From: Bacteroidales bacterium
GTDB lineage: Bacteria > Bacteroidota > Bacteroidia > Bacteroidales > F082
Reading direction: 5' to 3'
DNA length: 64,000 bases
Assembly: GCA_017632935.1 (NCBI GenBank)
Contig: JAGBQJ010000040.1
Location: forward strand, 1 to 64,000
The notes below the pieces were generated by a model. It searched no databases, was not told the DNA's origin, and saw only the letters and a list, made by a program, of their open reading frames with translations. Of the stretch, positions 16,809-25,273 are shown in pieces; the first letter of the stretch is position 1, and the number at the start of each line of letters is the position of its first letter. The position numbers and the translations under genes are program-made.

Positions 16809-18158
16809 TTACGCCCAAAGCAACAGGCTTGCACAGATGATCAAACCCGTGACAAACAGGTCGATGATGCAGAAGCCCATGATGTCCTTGGCGTTGAGTT
16901 TGGCGATGGCCAAGGCCGGCAAGGCCCAGAAAGGCTGGATGAGGTTGGTCCAGGCATCGCCCCAAGAGATGGCCATACCCGTCAGGCCAGGCGCCACACC
17001 CAAGGCGGCACCGGCGGTGAACATAATGGGTGCCTGTATGGCCCAGTGACCACCGCCCGACGGCACGAACATGTTAAGGATGGCCGCACAGAAGAAGGTG
17101 AACAGCGGATAGGTTTTCGGCGTGGAGATGGCCACACAAGCGTTGCTGACGACCTCACCCAGGCAGATGCCCGAGGCGCCCACGCCCGTGATGATGCCCA
17201 TGATGCCCGCATAGAAGGGGAACTGCAGCAGGATGCCTGCCGCACCACCCACCGACTTGCCGAAGGCCTTGACGTAGGCCAAGGGCGTGCCGTGCAGGAT
17301 GACACCCAAAAACAGGAACAGCATAATGACCGCGCCAAGGTCGAAGCTGCCGTCTTTGACAAAGAGCTTGATGACCAGATAGGTCAGGCCCAACAAAGCG
17401 ATGATCCACGAGAGCACACGGCTGTTCTCCAGCTTCTCGGCGGGCGTCGTGGCCTTGGGTGCAGGTTGAGGCTCTTCCTCATAGAGCAAGGAGGGCTCGA
17501 TGGCCACCACATGCTCGCCCTTGGGGTGCATCAGTGCGTTGACCACCACGATGGCCACGATGACCACCGCCACCATGATGAGGTTCTGATAGGTCAGGAT
17601 GGTCTCGCTGACAGGTACGGGTTGGGTGAGTGTGCCGTTGGTCACCTTCTCGAGATTGGATTCCATCGATGCCATGGTCAGCGGGATGGAGCCCGAGAGA
17701 CCGGCATGCCAGACCACGAAGCCGCTGTAAGCCGAGGCGATGAGCAAACGGTAGTCGACGCCCCGTAGCTTCTTGGCGATCTCCTTGGCGAAGATCACAC
17801 CCACAATGAGGCCGAAGCCCCAGTTGAGCCAGCAGGCCATGGCCGAGATGCCCGTCACCAAGGCGATGGCACCCGCAGGGGTCTTGGGCAGTCCCGCCAA
17901 GGCGCTGATGCCTTTCTTGACGACAGGGGCTGCCGCCAAGGCCGAGCCCGTCACCAGCACCAAGGCCATCTGCATGGCGAAGGCCAGCAGCGACCACACG
18001 CCGTTGCCCCAGTGCTCGACCACCTCCAAGGGCGTCTGCTTGCACACGGGCATGGCGATGACGAAAGCCAAGAGGGTCAGCACCACGGCGAAGATAAAGG
18101 GTTCGGGGAGATATTTTTGGACTACTTTTACGCAGAAACGGATGATTCTCTGGAACAT
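16809..18158 (-). CDS. AtoE-like short-chain fatty acid transporter
   Basis: A 449-residue polytopic inner-membrane protein with about 11-12 hydrophobic segments, belonging to the AtoE/TIGR00366 family. The typical conserved stretch GFVVWHAGLSGSIPL lies near residue 150 and PSGGGHWAIQAP near residue 370. A charged cytoplasmic loop near 215-245 (EEEPQPAPKA) divides the halves. The family imports short-chain fatty acids such as acetoacetate or butyrate. No atoD/atoA genes are adjacent, so the exact substrate is open. Confidence 0.85.
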   Translation of the reverse strand: MFQRIIRFCVKVVQKYLPEPFIFAVVLTLLAFVIAMPVCKQTPLEVVEHWGNGVWSLLAFAMQMALVLVTGSALAAAPVVKKGISALAGLPKTPAGAIALVTGISAMACWLNWGFGLIVGVIFAKEIAKKLRGVDYRLLIASAYSGFVVWHAGLSGSIPLTMASMESNLEKVTNGTLTQPVPVSETILTYQNLIMVAVVIVAIVVVNALMHPKGEHVVAIEPSLLYEEEPQPAPKATTPAEKLENSRVLSWIIALLGLTYLVIKLFVKDGSFDLGAVIMLFLFLGVILHGTPLAYVKAFGKSVGGAAGILLQFPFYAGIMGIITGVGASGICLGEVVSNACVAISTPKTYPLFTFFCAAILNMFVPSGGGHWAIQAPIMFTAGAALGVAPGLTGMAISWGDAWTNLIQPFWALPALAIAKLNAKDIMGFCIIDLFVTGLIICASLLLWA

Positions 18159-18196
18159 TTGAAATTCAAAGATTTAAAGATTTAAAATTCAAAGAT

Positions 18197-19072
18197 TTAA
18201 TAGGTTTCCCCTTCGGGGGATGGAGGCGCTTCTTTTTTGTTATCTGCGGCGGCATCAGACAGCCTCCTATTCATTAAACCTTCACGCCGCCGCTGTATAC
18301 AGGTATAATCGGCTCCATTCCCCGAAGGGGAAACTACCTGGCTATACTCCACTTCCTCCAGGAAGAGTGCATGCGCAGGGACGGAGGTGCCGGCTTCGCA
18401 GCGGTCCTTGTGCTCAATGACAGCGCGGAACTCCTCCAGGGTCATACGCCCCTTCCCTATCTCCAGCAAGGTGCCGACGATGGCCCGCACCATGTTGCGC
18501 AGGAAACGGTCCGCCTTGATGCGAAACACCAGCAGGCCGTCCTGTTCCATCCAGCGCGCCTCCATGATCTTGCAGTTGTTGGTCTTCACCTGGGTGTGCA
18601 CCTTCGAGAAGCTCGTGAAGTCCTCGTACTCGAAGAGCATGTCGGCGGCCTGCTGCATCTTGGCGATGTCCAAGTCACCGTACAGGAAATAGGCGTCGTT
18701 TATGTGGAAGGGATTCTTGGTGCGCGTGATGTAATAATGGTAGGTGCGCGATACCGCATCGAAACGGGCATGCAGCTCGGGCGCGACCTGCCAGATGCGA
18801 TAGATGACGATGTCCTCAGGCAAGAAAGCGTTCATCTGATTGGCCAGGGCTTCGGGGTCGGCAATCGCCTCCTCTATGTCGAAATGGGCGTAGTAGTTCC
18901 TGGCGTGGACGCCCGTGTCGGTGCGTCCGCAGCCCGTGATGGAGACCGGCTGCCCCAGCTTGAGGCTCAGGCACTGCTCCAAGGTCTCCTGCACGCTCTC
19001 GGAATGCGGCTGGATCTGGTAACCGTGGTAACGGCTGCCGTTGTAGGCCATGTGGATGAAATATCGAGGCAT
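18197..19072 (-). CDS. truA: tRNA pseudouridine(38-40) synthase TruA with repeat-encoded tail
   Basis: A 291-residue protein. Residues 1-245 are a normal TruA: catalytic D in GCGRTDTGVHARNYYAHFD near residue 52, FLRNMVRAIVGTLLEIGKG near 190-210 and ALFLEEVEYSQ at the usual family end. TruA isomerises U38-40 in tRNA anticodon arms. The last 43 or so residues (VVSPSGNGADY... to SPEGETY) are encoded by the palindromic element at 18204-18334 and have no family counterpart that I know. The ATG at 19072 lies about 12 nt below a promoter inside the 46-bp palindrome. Confidence 0.93.
   Translation of the reverse strand: MPRYFIHMAYNGSRYHGYQIQPHSESVQETLEQCLSLKLGQPVSITGCGRTDTGVHARNYYAHFDIEEAIADPEALANQMNAFLPEDIVIYRIWQVAPELHARFDAVSRTYHYYITRTKNPFHINDAYFLYGDLDIAKMQQAADMLFEYEDFTSFSKVHTQVKTNNCKIMEARWMEQDGLLVFRIKADRFLRNMVRAIVGTLLEIGKGRMTLEEFRAVIEHKDRCEAGTSVPAHALFLEEVEYSQVVSPSGNGADYTCIQRRREGLMNRRLSDAAADNKKEAPPSPEGETY
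18204..18334. repeat. Family-D nested palindromic element inside truA (copy 1)
   Basis: The outer arms GTTTCCCCTTCGGGG (18204-18218) and CCCCGAAGGGGAAAC (18320-18334) enclose inner arms containing GCGGCGGC and GCCGCCGC. The second copy at 52405-52530 has the same plan but an outer stem of CCCCTGCGGGG type. The whole element lies in the 3' coding part of truA. Confidence 0.8.
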
Positions 19073-19075
19073 AGT

Positions 19076-19121
19076 AGTTTATTGCGCTGCAAAAATACGT
19101 ATTTTTGCAGCGCAATAAACT
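19076..19121. promoter_or_regulatory. Perfect 46-bp palindrome acting as divergent truA/aat promoter
   Basis: The sequence from 19076 reads identically on both strands through 19121, with its centre at AATACGTATT. A TATTTTTG -7 box occurs on the plus strand (19100-19107) and, by symmetry, on the minus strand (19090-19097). The truA ATG (19072) and aat ATG (19125) lie three bases beyond either end, so both leaders would be only about 12 nt. Confidence 0.8.
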
Positions 19122-19124
19122 GTC

Positions 19125-19907
19125 ATGAACATTTTGTACCAACTCAACGACGACGACTGCTTCTTCCCGCCTGCCGACCGCGCCAACAAGGACGGGCTGC
19201 TGGCCTTTGGTGGCGACCTCTCGCCCCAGCGTCTCGTGGTGGCCTACGCCAACGGCATCTTCCCTTGGTACAGCGAGAACGAGCCCCTGCTCTGGTGGTC
19301 GCTCGACCCGAGGCTCATCATCCGCCCCGGCGAGATGCGCGTGAGCAAGTCGCTGCGGCGCACGATACGGTCGGGGAAGTTCGAGGTGAGGATCGATACC
19401 AACTTCCGCGAGGTGATGCTGCATTGTGCAGAGACGCCGCGCAAGGACCAGGACGGCACCTGGATCCAAGACGAGATGGTAGAGGCCTACTGTGAGCTGC
19501 ACGACTTGGGCATCGCCCACTCCTTCGAGTGCTATCAGGACGGTGCGCTGGTCGGAGGCCTCTATGGCGTCTCCATCGGCAAGGTGTTTTTCGGCGAGTC
19601 GATGTTCCACACCGTCACCGACGCCTCCAAAATGGCTTTCTATCACCTGCATCAGTTCCTGCAGGCCCACGGCTTCAAGCTCATCGACTGCCAGCAGGAG
19701 ACCGAGCACCTGATGAGTCTGGGCGCCTATAGCATCCCCCGCAAGGACTTCATCGAGGAGCTCAAGGTCTTGACGAAAGAGGCCACCTTGGCCGGGAATT
19801 GGGGTAGCGATGACTGCGAGGAGCTCTACCTCAACATACAGCAGCCCGAGAAGCTGCGTTTCAGGGCCTACAACATGGATGAGGACGTCGCCCTATCCAA
19901 TGATTGA
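19125..19907 (+). CDS. aat: Leucyl/phenylalanyl-tRNA--protein transferase
   Basis: A 260-residue enzyme. It has the family landmarks FPPADRANKDGLLAFGGDLS, GIFPWYSENEPLLWWSLDPR, TWIQDEMVEAY and GKVFFGESMFH. Aat adds Leu or Phe to N-terminal Arg/Lys of proteins, marking them for ClpS-ClpAP. The last 35 residues or so (from about AGNWGS) extend past the usual family end. It is expressed divergently from truA. Confidence 0.93.
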   Translation: MNILYQLNDDDCFFPPADRANKDGLLAFGGDLSPQRLVVAYANGIFPWYSENEPLLWWSLDPRLIIRPGEMRVSKSLRRTIRSGKFEVRIDTNFREVMLHCAETPRKDQDGTWIQDEMVEAYCELHDLGIAHSFECYQDGALVGGLYGVSIGKVFFGESMFHTVTDASKMAFYHLHQFLQAHGFKLIDCQQETEHLMSLGAYSIPRKDFIEELKVLTKEATLAGNWGSDDCEELYLNIQQPEKLRFRAYNMDEDVALSND

Positions 19908-19960
19908 CAGCGCGTTGTAGGCCGCAAGGCAGAATTCCGACCCGATTTTCCACTTTTTTC

Positions 19961-19991
19961 TTTGGCTGTTCCGAGAATTTTCCTAATTTTG
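19961..19991 (+). promoter_or_regulatory. Consensus Bacteroidota promoter for arcA
   Basis: TTTG (19961-19964), 19 bases, then TAATTTTG (19984-19991): a textbook -33/-7 pair. Transcription should begin near 19998, upstream of the ATG at 20050, and excludes the longer reading from 20008 only weakly; the family start supports 20050. Confidence 0.75.
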
Positions 19992-20049
19992 CACGCATAT
20001 TTGGAGCGTGGCCCAGGCCGGCTCTTATTGTTTCACCAAATCACCTTTT

Positions 20050-21300
20050 ATGGATTCACAAGAAGGAATCAAAGTCAGTGTCAATTCTGAAATCGGAAAA
20101 CTACAACACGTTTTAGTACATACTCCAGGTCCGGAGCTGGAAAAAGTGACCCCGGAAAACGCCCACACGTTCTTGTTCAGCGACATCCTGAACATGCAGG
20201 TGGCGCAAAAAGAATACAGCTATTTCAAGAGGGTGCTGCAGAAGGCGGCTGAGGTGCATGAGATCGGTGATCTGCTCACCGACATCCTGCGGCTTGACAA
20301 CGTAAGGAACGCCATGGTCGACCGTGTGTGCAAGACCGAGGACAAAGGCTTCCTGGCCCCTTACCTGAAAGAACTGCCGGCAGAAGAACTGTCACGTCAG
20401 CTCATCGAGGGTGTGCGTCTCGAGGACGTCACCTTCATCAACAAGGACCCGTATGCCCTGCTGCCGATTCCCAACCTCTTCTTCATGCGCGACGCCTCGT
20501 TTACCATGTTCGACAACATCATGATCAGCAACATGGCCACCACGGTGCGCGCCCGCGAGTGCCTCATCCTCAACAGCATCTACAACCTGCATCCCTTGTT
20601 TGAGACCAAGGTCATCAACCCTGTGTTGAGCTATGACATCCACGGCGAGGGTACGGTGGAAGGCGGCGACGTGCAGATCATCCGCGACGACGTGGTGATA
20701 TGCGGCTTAGGCTCGCGCACCAACATGCACGGCGTGGAGGCTTTGGTGGAACACCTGAAGACCAAGGAAGGCGTGAAGCACTTGATTTTCCAAGAACTGC
20801 CCTTGGAGCCCGAGTCGTTCATCCATCTCGACATGGTGTTCACCATGCTGGATGTCGACAGGTGCATGATCTACGAGCCTGTCATCATGAACAGCAAATA
20901 CAAGACCTTCCACATCACCATCGACGGACAGAAGGCCATCGGTAAGGAGGTCCCCGACCTGATCGCTGGACTGAAAGAGCTCGGCATCGACTTGGAGCCT
21001 GTCTACTGCGGCAACCGCAACAACGACTGGGCGGCGCGCGAGCAGTGGCATAGCGGCTGCAACTTCTTCTGCCTCGAGCCGGGCAAGTTCATCGGCTACG
21101 GTCGCAACCAACACACCCTGGAGGCCTTGAACAAGGCTGGTTTCAACATCGTCACGGCCTCTGATGTGGCCAACAACAGGGTCAACCTGAGCAACGTGAG
21201 CAAATGCATCGTCGCCTTCGAGGGCAACGAGCTCTCGCGTGGCGGTGGCGGTGCGCGGTGCATGACGATGCCGGTGCAGCGAATGCCTGTGGAGTGGTAA
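20050..21300 (+). CDS. arcA: Arginine deiminase
   Basis: A 416-residue enzyme hydrolysing arginine to citrulline and ammonia. The guanidine-group-modifying fold shows PNLFFMRDASF, GTVEGGDVQII, SFIHLDMVFTMLD and the catalytic Cys in RGGGGARCMTMP near residue 405. The start MDSQEGIKVSVNSEIGKL matches the family N-terminus. No arcB, arcC or arcD gene is adjacent, so it stands alone here and the rest of the pathway, if present, is elsewhere. It ends in an intrinsic terminator. Confidence 0.94.
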   Translation: MDSQEGIKVSVNSEIGKLQHVLVHTPGPELEKVTPENAHTFLFSDILNMQVAQKEYSYFKRVLQKAAEVHEIGDLLTDILRLDNVRNAMVDRVCKTEDKGFLAPYLKELPAEELSRQLIEGVRLEDVTFINKDPYALLPIPNLFFMRDASFTMFDNIMISNMATTVRARECLILNSIYNLHPLFETKVINPVLSYDIHGEGTVEGGDVQIIRDDVVICGLGSRTNMHGVEALVEHLKTKEGVKHLIFQELPLEPESFIHLDMVFTMLDVDRCMIYEPVIMNSKYKTFHITIDGQKAIGKEVPDLIAGLKELGIDLEPVYCGNRNNDWAAREQWHSGCNFFCLEPGKFIGYGRNQHTLEALNKAGFNIVTASDVANNRVNLSNVSKCIVAFEGNELSRGGGGARCMTMPVQRMPVEW

Positions 21301-21307
21301 AGCTAAG

Positions 21308-21331
21308 GCGCTCGGTTGAGCGCTTTTTTTT
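21308..21331 (+). terminator. arcA intrinsic terminator
   Basis: GCGCTC (21308-21313), loop GGTT, GAGCGC (21318-21323), then a run of eight T. Confidence 0.88.
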
Positions 21332-21394
21332 ATGTTTTTTGGTCCTTTCTCCATGATGAGAAATCAAGGATTCGACGAAGTCAAAGGACCAAAG

Positions 21395-21775
21395 AATCTA
21401 GGCCGACATCAACGGCCCGACGCACTAGGCGGACGCCCCTCCGCCATGTCGGCCGGGCCCGCACGCCCAACCCAGTGAAGGGTGGGCGTTCCCACACTCT
21501 GTAGGCTTAGCAGCCATGTCATCCCTACGTGGGCTAGTGCGCAAGATTGGGATCTATGGCTGCGGTCTGCTGGCGTCCCTCCCCGTTTTGGCCATGACCC
21601 TCGCAGCCAAGCCTTGTGGGTCTGCCCCTACTCTCAACTCTACACTTACCACTACTCTAAACTCTACACTCTACACTCTAAACTCTACACTCTAAACTCT
21701 AAACCACCTCCTCGCCGTCATCGCGGGCTTGACCCGCGATCTCCCACAATAGAGGGTAATCATACTAACATTTTT
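21395..21775. repeat. Repeat island between arcA and the HD-domain gene
   Basis: No gene is credible here. In order: a unit with GGCCGACAT and ATGTCGGCC arms (family I, about 21402-21460) followed by a GGGCGTT tail; a family-C unit with ends GCAGCCAT and ATGGCTGC (21510-21563); a low-complexity tract of ACTCTAAACTCT/ACTCTACACTCT steps (about 21630-21705); and a TCATCGCGGG...CCCGCGATC hairpin (family H, about 21719-21743). Confidence 0.75.
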
Positions 21776-21777
21776 TA

Positions 21778-21785
21778 TATCTTTG
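21778..21785 (+). promoter_or_regulatory. -7 promoter box for the HD-domain gene
   Basis: TATCTTTG ends 17 nt before the ATG at 21803. Confidence 0.6.
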
Positions 21786-21802
21786 CTCCATAATCCATTA
21801 TC

Positions 21803-22240
21803 ATGGTAGATATCGAGCAAGTGAAACAATGGGCGGTGCGCCGTTGGACCTTAGGGGCGTTGCATGGCGTGTCGCACTGGGAGCGTGTGGAGCGCAACGG
21901 GCTGCTGTTGGCCACGCCCGAGTGTGACGTGACCATCATCCGGCTGTTCGCCTATCTGCATGACAGCTGCAGGGAAAACGACGGCTACGACCTGGAGCAC
22001 GGCCCTCGTGCGGCCCAGATGATGGAAAGCCTCAGGGACAACCTCTTGAAAGACCTCAGCGATGAGCAGTTCCTCATGCTTCAGCAGGCCTGCCGTCTGC
22101 ACACCTCGACCCATAGCACGGGCAACCCTACCATCGATGCCTGTTTTGATGCCGACCGCCTCGACTTAGGCAGGGTGAATATCAAGCCTGATCCCCAAAA
22201 AATGGCGACGGATAGAGGAAAGGAAATGGCGGGGGTTTAG
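21803..22240 (+). CDS. HD-domain putative phosphohydrolase
   Basis: A 145-residue protein with HGVSHWERV, FAYLHDSC and LEHGPRAA, the H...HD...H arrangement of small HD hydrolases. The C-terminus (DADRLDLGRV) supplies the final D. The family hydrolyses phosphate esters of varied substrates. The last ten residues or so lie next to a family-C repeat, whose first base is the last base of the TAG stop, so a repeat insertion may have trimmed or rewritten the end. Confidence 0.8.
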   Translation: MVDIEQVKQWAVRRWTLGALHGVSHWERVERNGLLLATPECDVTIIRLFAYLHDSCRENDGYDLEHGPRAAQMMESLRDNLLKDLSDEQFLMLQQACRLHTSTHSTGNPTIDACFDADRLDLGRVNIKPDPQKMATDRGKEMAGV

Positions 22241-22293
22241 CAGGCATGTCATGCCAACGTAGGCATGTGTGGTGGCATGGCATCTATGCCTGC
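22240..22293. repeat. Family-C palindromic element abutting a stop codon
   Basis: A 54-bp unit with 8-bp ends GCAGGCAT and ATGCCTGC. It begins at the final G of the HD gene's TAG stop. Confidence 0.82.
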
Positions 22294-22319
22294 GGCCTGC
22301 AGGCCTCCCTCCTCCCCTT

Positions 22320-22577
22320 TAGCCTCATCGCGGGCGAAGACCCGCGATCTCCTATACCTATGTACTACGCTTGCGCTTTCTCCTTGATAAGAAAGGACGA
22401 AAGAATCAAGGCCGACATCATCGGACCCAACGCACAAAGCGGACGCTTCCCCGCCATGTCGACCACTCCTCCCGCCCAGCCAGGTTTGGCGTAGGCGTTC
22501 CCAGTTTTGAAATGTTATACTCTCGCCCTTAGGCGTCATCGCGGGCGGTCCCTGAGCCCGTCGAAGGGCCGCGATCT
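22320..22577. repeat. Mixed repeat island at the left flank of the accessory region
   Basis: It contains a CATCGCGGG...CCCGCGATC hairpin (about 22327-22351), a degraded family-I unit (GGCCGACAT near 22411, CATGTCGACC near 22455, GGCGTTCCCAG near 22494), and a second CATCGCGGG...CCGCGATC unit (22537-22575) with CCCTGAGCCCGTCGAAGGG (family G) nested in its loop. No gene is seen from here to 22727. Confidence 0.7.
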
Positions 22578-22727
22578 TCTGCTCACTTGTACGACTTCAG
22601 ATCGAAGACCTCCTTATTCCTGCAGTTAGGTCTAGTTGCACTAGTTTTGCTCATAGTAGCAGTTAACAAAGATAGTTGTTTATGCTTATAGTCACAATGC
22701 GAAAAGTAAAGAGATTGCAAGCATGAC

Positions 22728-23102
22728 TTAACTATTCCTCTTGGCAGATAAAATCTCCCAAAAATCAGTTCCAGCTTCCATACGTTCCTTTATCTTAAAG
22801 GTGCCATATATCATCAAAACCCTAATATATCGATATGGCGTTTTACAATCAGGAAAAACCGAATTGAATACAGTAATTATTAAAGATGATTTTTTTATGG
22901 AGCCAACATTGTAATGAAGGCCTGAGGATTCGTATTCACTATCAAGTGTTTCAAAATCTATTTCATTTAAGTGTTTTGACAATGCATAAGACATTGCAAA
23001 TTGGAGAAAGGATAATACATCCCTGAAATAGTAACGCTCGCTTAGTTCTTTTGCTATTTCGCTGGCCTCAAATGAGATACCTATATTAGTTAAGTCTGAC
23101 AT
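22728..23102 (-). CDS. Unknown 124-residue protein, last gene of the methylase/SMC operon
   Basis: I do not recognise the family. The protein is mostly helical, with SFEASEIAKELSERYYF at the start, a hydrophobic LSFLQFAMSYALSKHL stretch and a basic end (KERMEAG...SAKRNS). Its ATG follows the stop of the SMC-like gene with no gap (TAA-ATG), so it is translationally coupled and probably a partner of that ATPase. It could be a small accessory subunit in the way LmuC or DndE assist SMC-type ATPases, but no sequence match to those is claimed. Confidence 0.72.
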   Translation of the reverse strand: MSDLTNIGISFEASEIAKELSERYYFRDVLSFLQFAMSYALSKHLNEIDFETLDSEYESSGLHYNVGSIKKSSLIITVFNSVFPDCKTPYRYIRVLMIYGTFKIKERMEAGTDFWEILSAKRNS

Positions 23103-25085
23103 TTATTTAATAATTGTATTGAATGATGATATTTGTTCTAGTGTTACTTCTTTTCTGAGTTTTCCTTTCAATGCATTTCTTGCTACCGTTTCTTGGATTT
23201 CCTCGGGATACGCCAGAACTATAACTTGGCGACCAAGACTTGGAAGCGAAGAGAGTATATTACTTTTATGACGAGGATCTATTCGTTGAAAAGTTGAATC
23301 CATCACGATTGGACCAGAAATTGGAGCATTTTTGTGAAGTGCTGCTATAAGAGAAATTGCAACAACTTGAACATATCCAGAAGACCTATGAGGCACTTTC
23401 ACGCCATTAGATGTGAGTATTTCAAGCCCATATTCCTCATTGATAGACAACTGTTTATAATCCGTGTTATGTGCGACAGACGTAAAATACTCAGTAGCAT
23501 CACGTTGTACATTATTCTTCAAATCAAGTTTGAATTTTTCTATCGCCTCATCAAATAAATCACAGATATCTTGGCATCTTTCCAATTCGTTTTGAGCGAC
23601 TTCAAGAGCAGTATTGGACTGATTCTTCTTTATTTGATTACGAAGTTTTTCGATTGCTTTTTTGTTTTCGTCTATCTCTCTCTGAGCATCATTTATACCA
23701 TCACGATATGTTTTTATTAATTCTGTTAATATATCATGTTTTGGAATAAGTCCTTCAATTGTCTGCTCATCACTATCTAAGCCTATTTTCCGACGTTCCT
23801 TTTCCCAACGTTCCTTTTCCAAATTCTTTAATTGGATTTTTGTTTTAAGTCTTTCTATTGTATTTATTGATAATTTCAAAATTTCAGTATGATCTTCTAT
23901 TTTTAAGCTTTTTAAAATAACTATTTCTGCCTCTAACTGTGAATATCTTTTTTGTACATCTGAATCAATCTGTAAGGCTTTAGAATTAAGCATCTCTTTA
24001 ATATGAGAAATTGCATTATCATCAATGACCGCATTACAAATAGGGCAATTGCAACCAGAGGGATGCTCTGTAACTATTTTTGATAGTATGCCTCTAATGA
24101 TTTTATCTTCTGCTATCTCAGAAATAGTACTAGATAAGTCACTTTTTTCTTTCTCTTTTCGATTAATCTGCTCATCTACAACAGCCTTTAAATTAGCCTC
24201 CCATAAACCATCTAATTTGTCTCGAATTGTATCTATTTCTTTTTCAACACTCTCCTCCCAATCAGAAATCATCTTCTCACAAGACTTAATCTCACTTGTA
24301 ATATTTCGGTATGATTCCGTGTTCTCTAATTGAGTGTCTACAACCCCCAATTCTTCTACAGCCTTACCAAGTTCTTTTTTAAGACCTTCGACGCTCTTGT
24401 TAATTTCTTCATTTTTTTCTTCGAGTTTAGCGATTTTTTCACCAGCTTGCTTTGTTCTAGAATCAGAAGTAGTTACTTTATTAAACGCATCCGAATACTC
24501 TTTGCGTATAATAGACATATTATCTTTACTGTTTTCCAGGATGGGTAGGCCAAGGATATCCTCGATGGAATCCTTAATCAGAGTATTATCATTGCCGCTT
24601 TTAAGCAAATTCTCATATTGCTGCAATACTTCACCATCAAAAAGGTAAAAACGCGATATGCCTTCAGGTATAGCAGATTTCAAAAAATGATCTCGTTCTG
24701 TTGGAGATACAATATCAGAACCTTTTTGAAGGAAAACTTCAAATGCATAATCTGCGTCACTTGTCCCTGGGGTTCCTTTCCTTCTCTCTAATGAACGAGT
24801 TAGAATGTATTCACTTCCGTCGTATTCTAAATAAAGAACAACGGACATGTTTTCTCCTCTTTCCACAGCCTCATAATTTACATATGATGCAATAGTATCA
24901 TCATATCCGTGTTCGTCAACGATATTTCCCCATAGAGCATATCTTATCGCTCTCATTATTGTTGTTTTACCGAAACCATTAAAGCCCCAGATAATCACAA
25001 CACCATCGTCCGATGGAAAATCAACTACTTGGGTGCTTTGATAAGGCCCAAAGTTGGTTATTTCAAGTTTTTTAAAACGAAGCAT
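23103..25085 (-). CDS. DndD/Rad50-like SMC ATPase of the defence-type operon
   Basis: A 660-residue protein with split ATPase ends and a long coiled coil. Residues 1-45 begin LRFKKLEITNFGPYQS with Walker A GFNGFGKTT at about 34-42; residues 190-560 are coiled coil interrupted near 350 by a CNCPIC zinc-hook-like motif; the end has a signature-like SSGYVQVVAISL and Walker B GPIVMDSTFQRID. The family covers DndD and related defence ATPases that sense or process DNA ends. No dndB, dndC or dndE partner is here; instead it is coupled to helicase and methylase genes. A role in detecting foreign DNA is inferred. Confidence 0.85.
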   Translation of the reverse strand: MLRFKKLEITNFGPYQSTQVVDFPSDDGVVIIWGFNGFGKTTIMRAIRYALWGNIVDEHGYDDTIASYVNYEAVERGENMSVVLYLEYDGSEYILTRSLERRKGTPGTSDADYAFEVFLQKGSDIVSPTERDHFLKSAIPEGISRFYLFDGEVLQQYENLLKSGNDNTLIKDSIEDILGLPILENSKDNMSIIRKEYSDAFNKVTTSDSRTKQAGEKIAKLEEKNEEINKSVEGLKKELGKAVEELGVVDTQLENTESYRNITSEIKSCEKMISDWEESVEKEIDTIRDKLDGLWEANLKAVVDEQINRKEKEKSDLSSTISEIAEDKIIRGILSKIVTEHPSGCNCPICNAVIDDNAISHIKEMLNSKALQIDSDVQKRYSQLEAEIVILKSLKIEDHTEILKLSINTIERLKTKIQLKNLEKERWEKERRKIGLDSDEQTIEGLIPKHDILTELIKTYRDGINDAQREIDENKKAIEKLRNQIKKNQSNTALEVAQNELERCQDICDLFDEAIEKFKLDLKNNVQRDATEYFTSVAHNTDYKQLSINEEYGLEILTSNGVKVPHRSSGYVQVVAISLIAALHKNAPISGPIVMDSTFQRIDPRHKSNILSSLPSLGRQVIVLAYPEEIQETVARNALKGKLRKEVTLEQISSFNTIIK

Positions 25086-25090
25086 GATAT

Positions 25091-25273
25091 TTACTTGGAT
25101 TTTATGTATTCATTAACTATAGCCCTTATTTCAGGCAATGATAAAGACGGATCATCTTGATGCTCCGATGCAGATAATAGTATTCTGTCAATAACAGAAT
25201 CTGGTATGTCTGGGTATTTTTCGTCTCTAATACCCCTGATTATTCTTTTTAGGCTATCTAAGTCAATATTCAT
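25091..25273 (-). CDS. Unknown 60-residue acidic protein within the operon
   Basis: A small ORF starting MNIDLDSLKRIIRGIRDE and ending in VNEYIKSK. It overlaps the helicase stop by 11 bases, has a strong GGAGG upstream of its ATG and ends 5 nt before the SMC gene, so it is very probably translated. It looks helical with two amphipathic segments and no cysteines. I know no family for it. Confidence 0.68.
   Translation of the reverse strand: MNIDLDSLKRIIRGIRDEKYPDIPDSVIDRILLSASEHQDDPSLSLPEIRAIVNEYIKSK

Noticed and set aside
21482-21793. Open frame of 103 codons before the HD gene
   Set aside because: It spans repeats and a low-complexity tract, with no coding signature.
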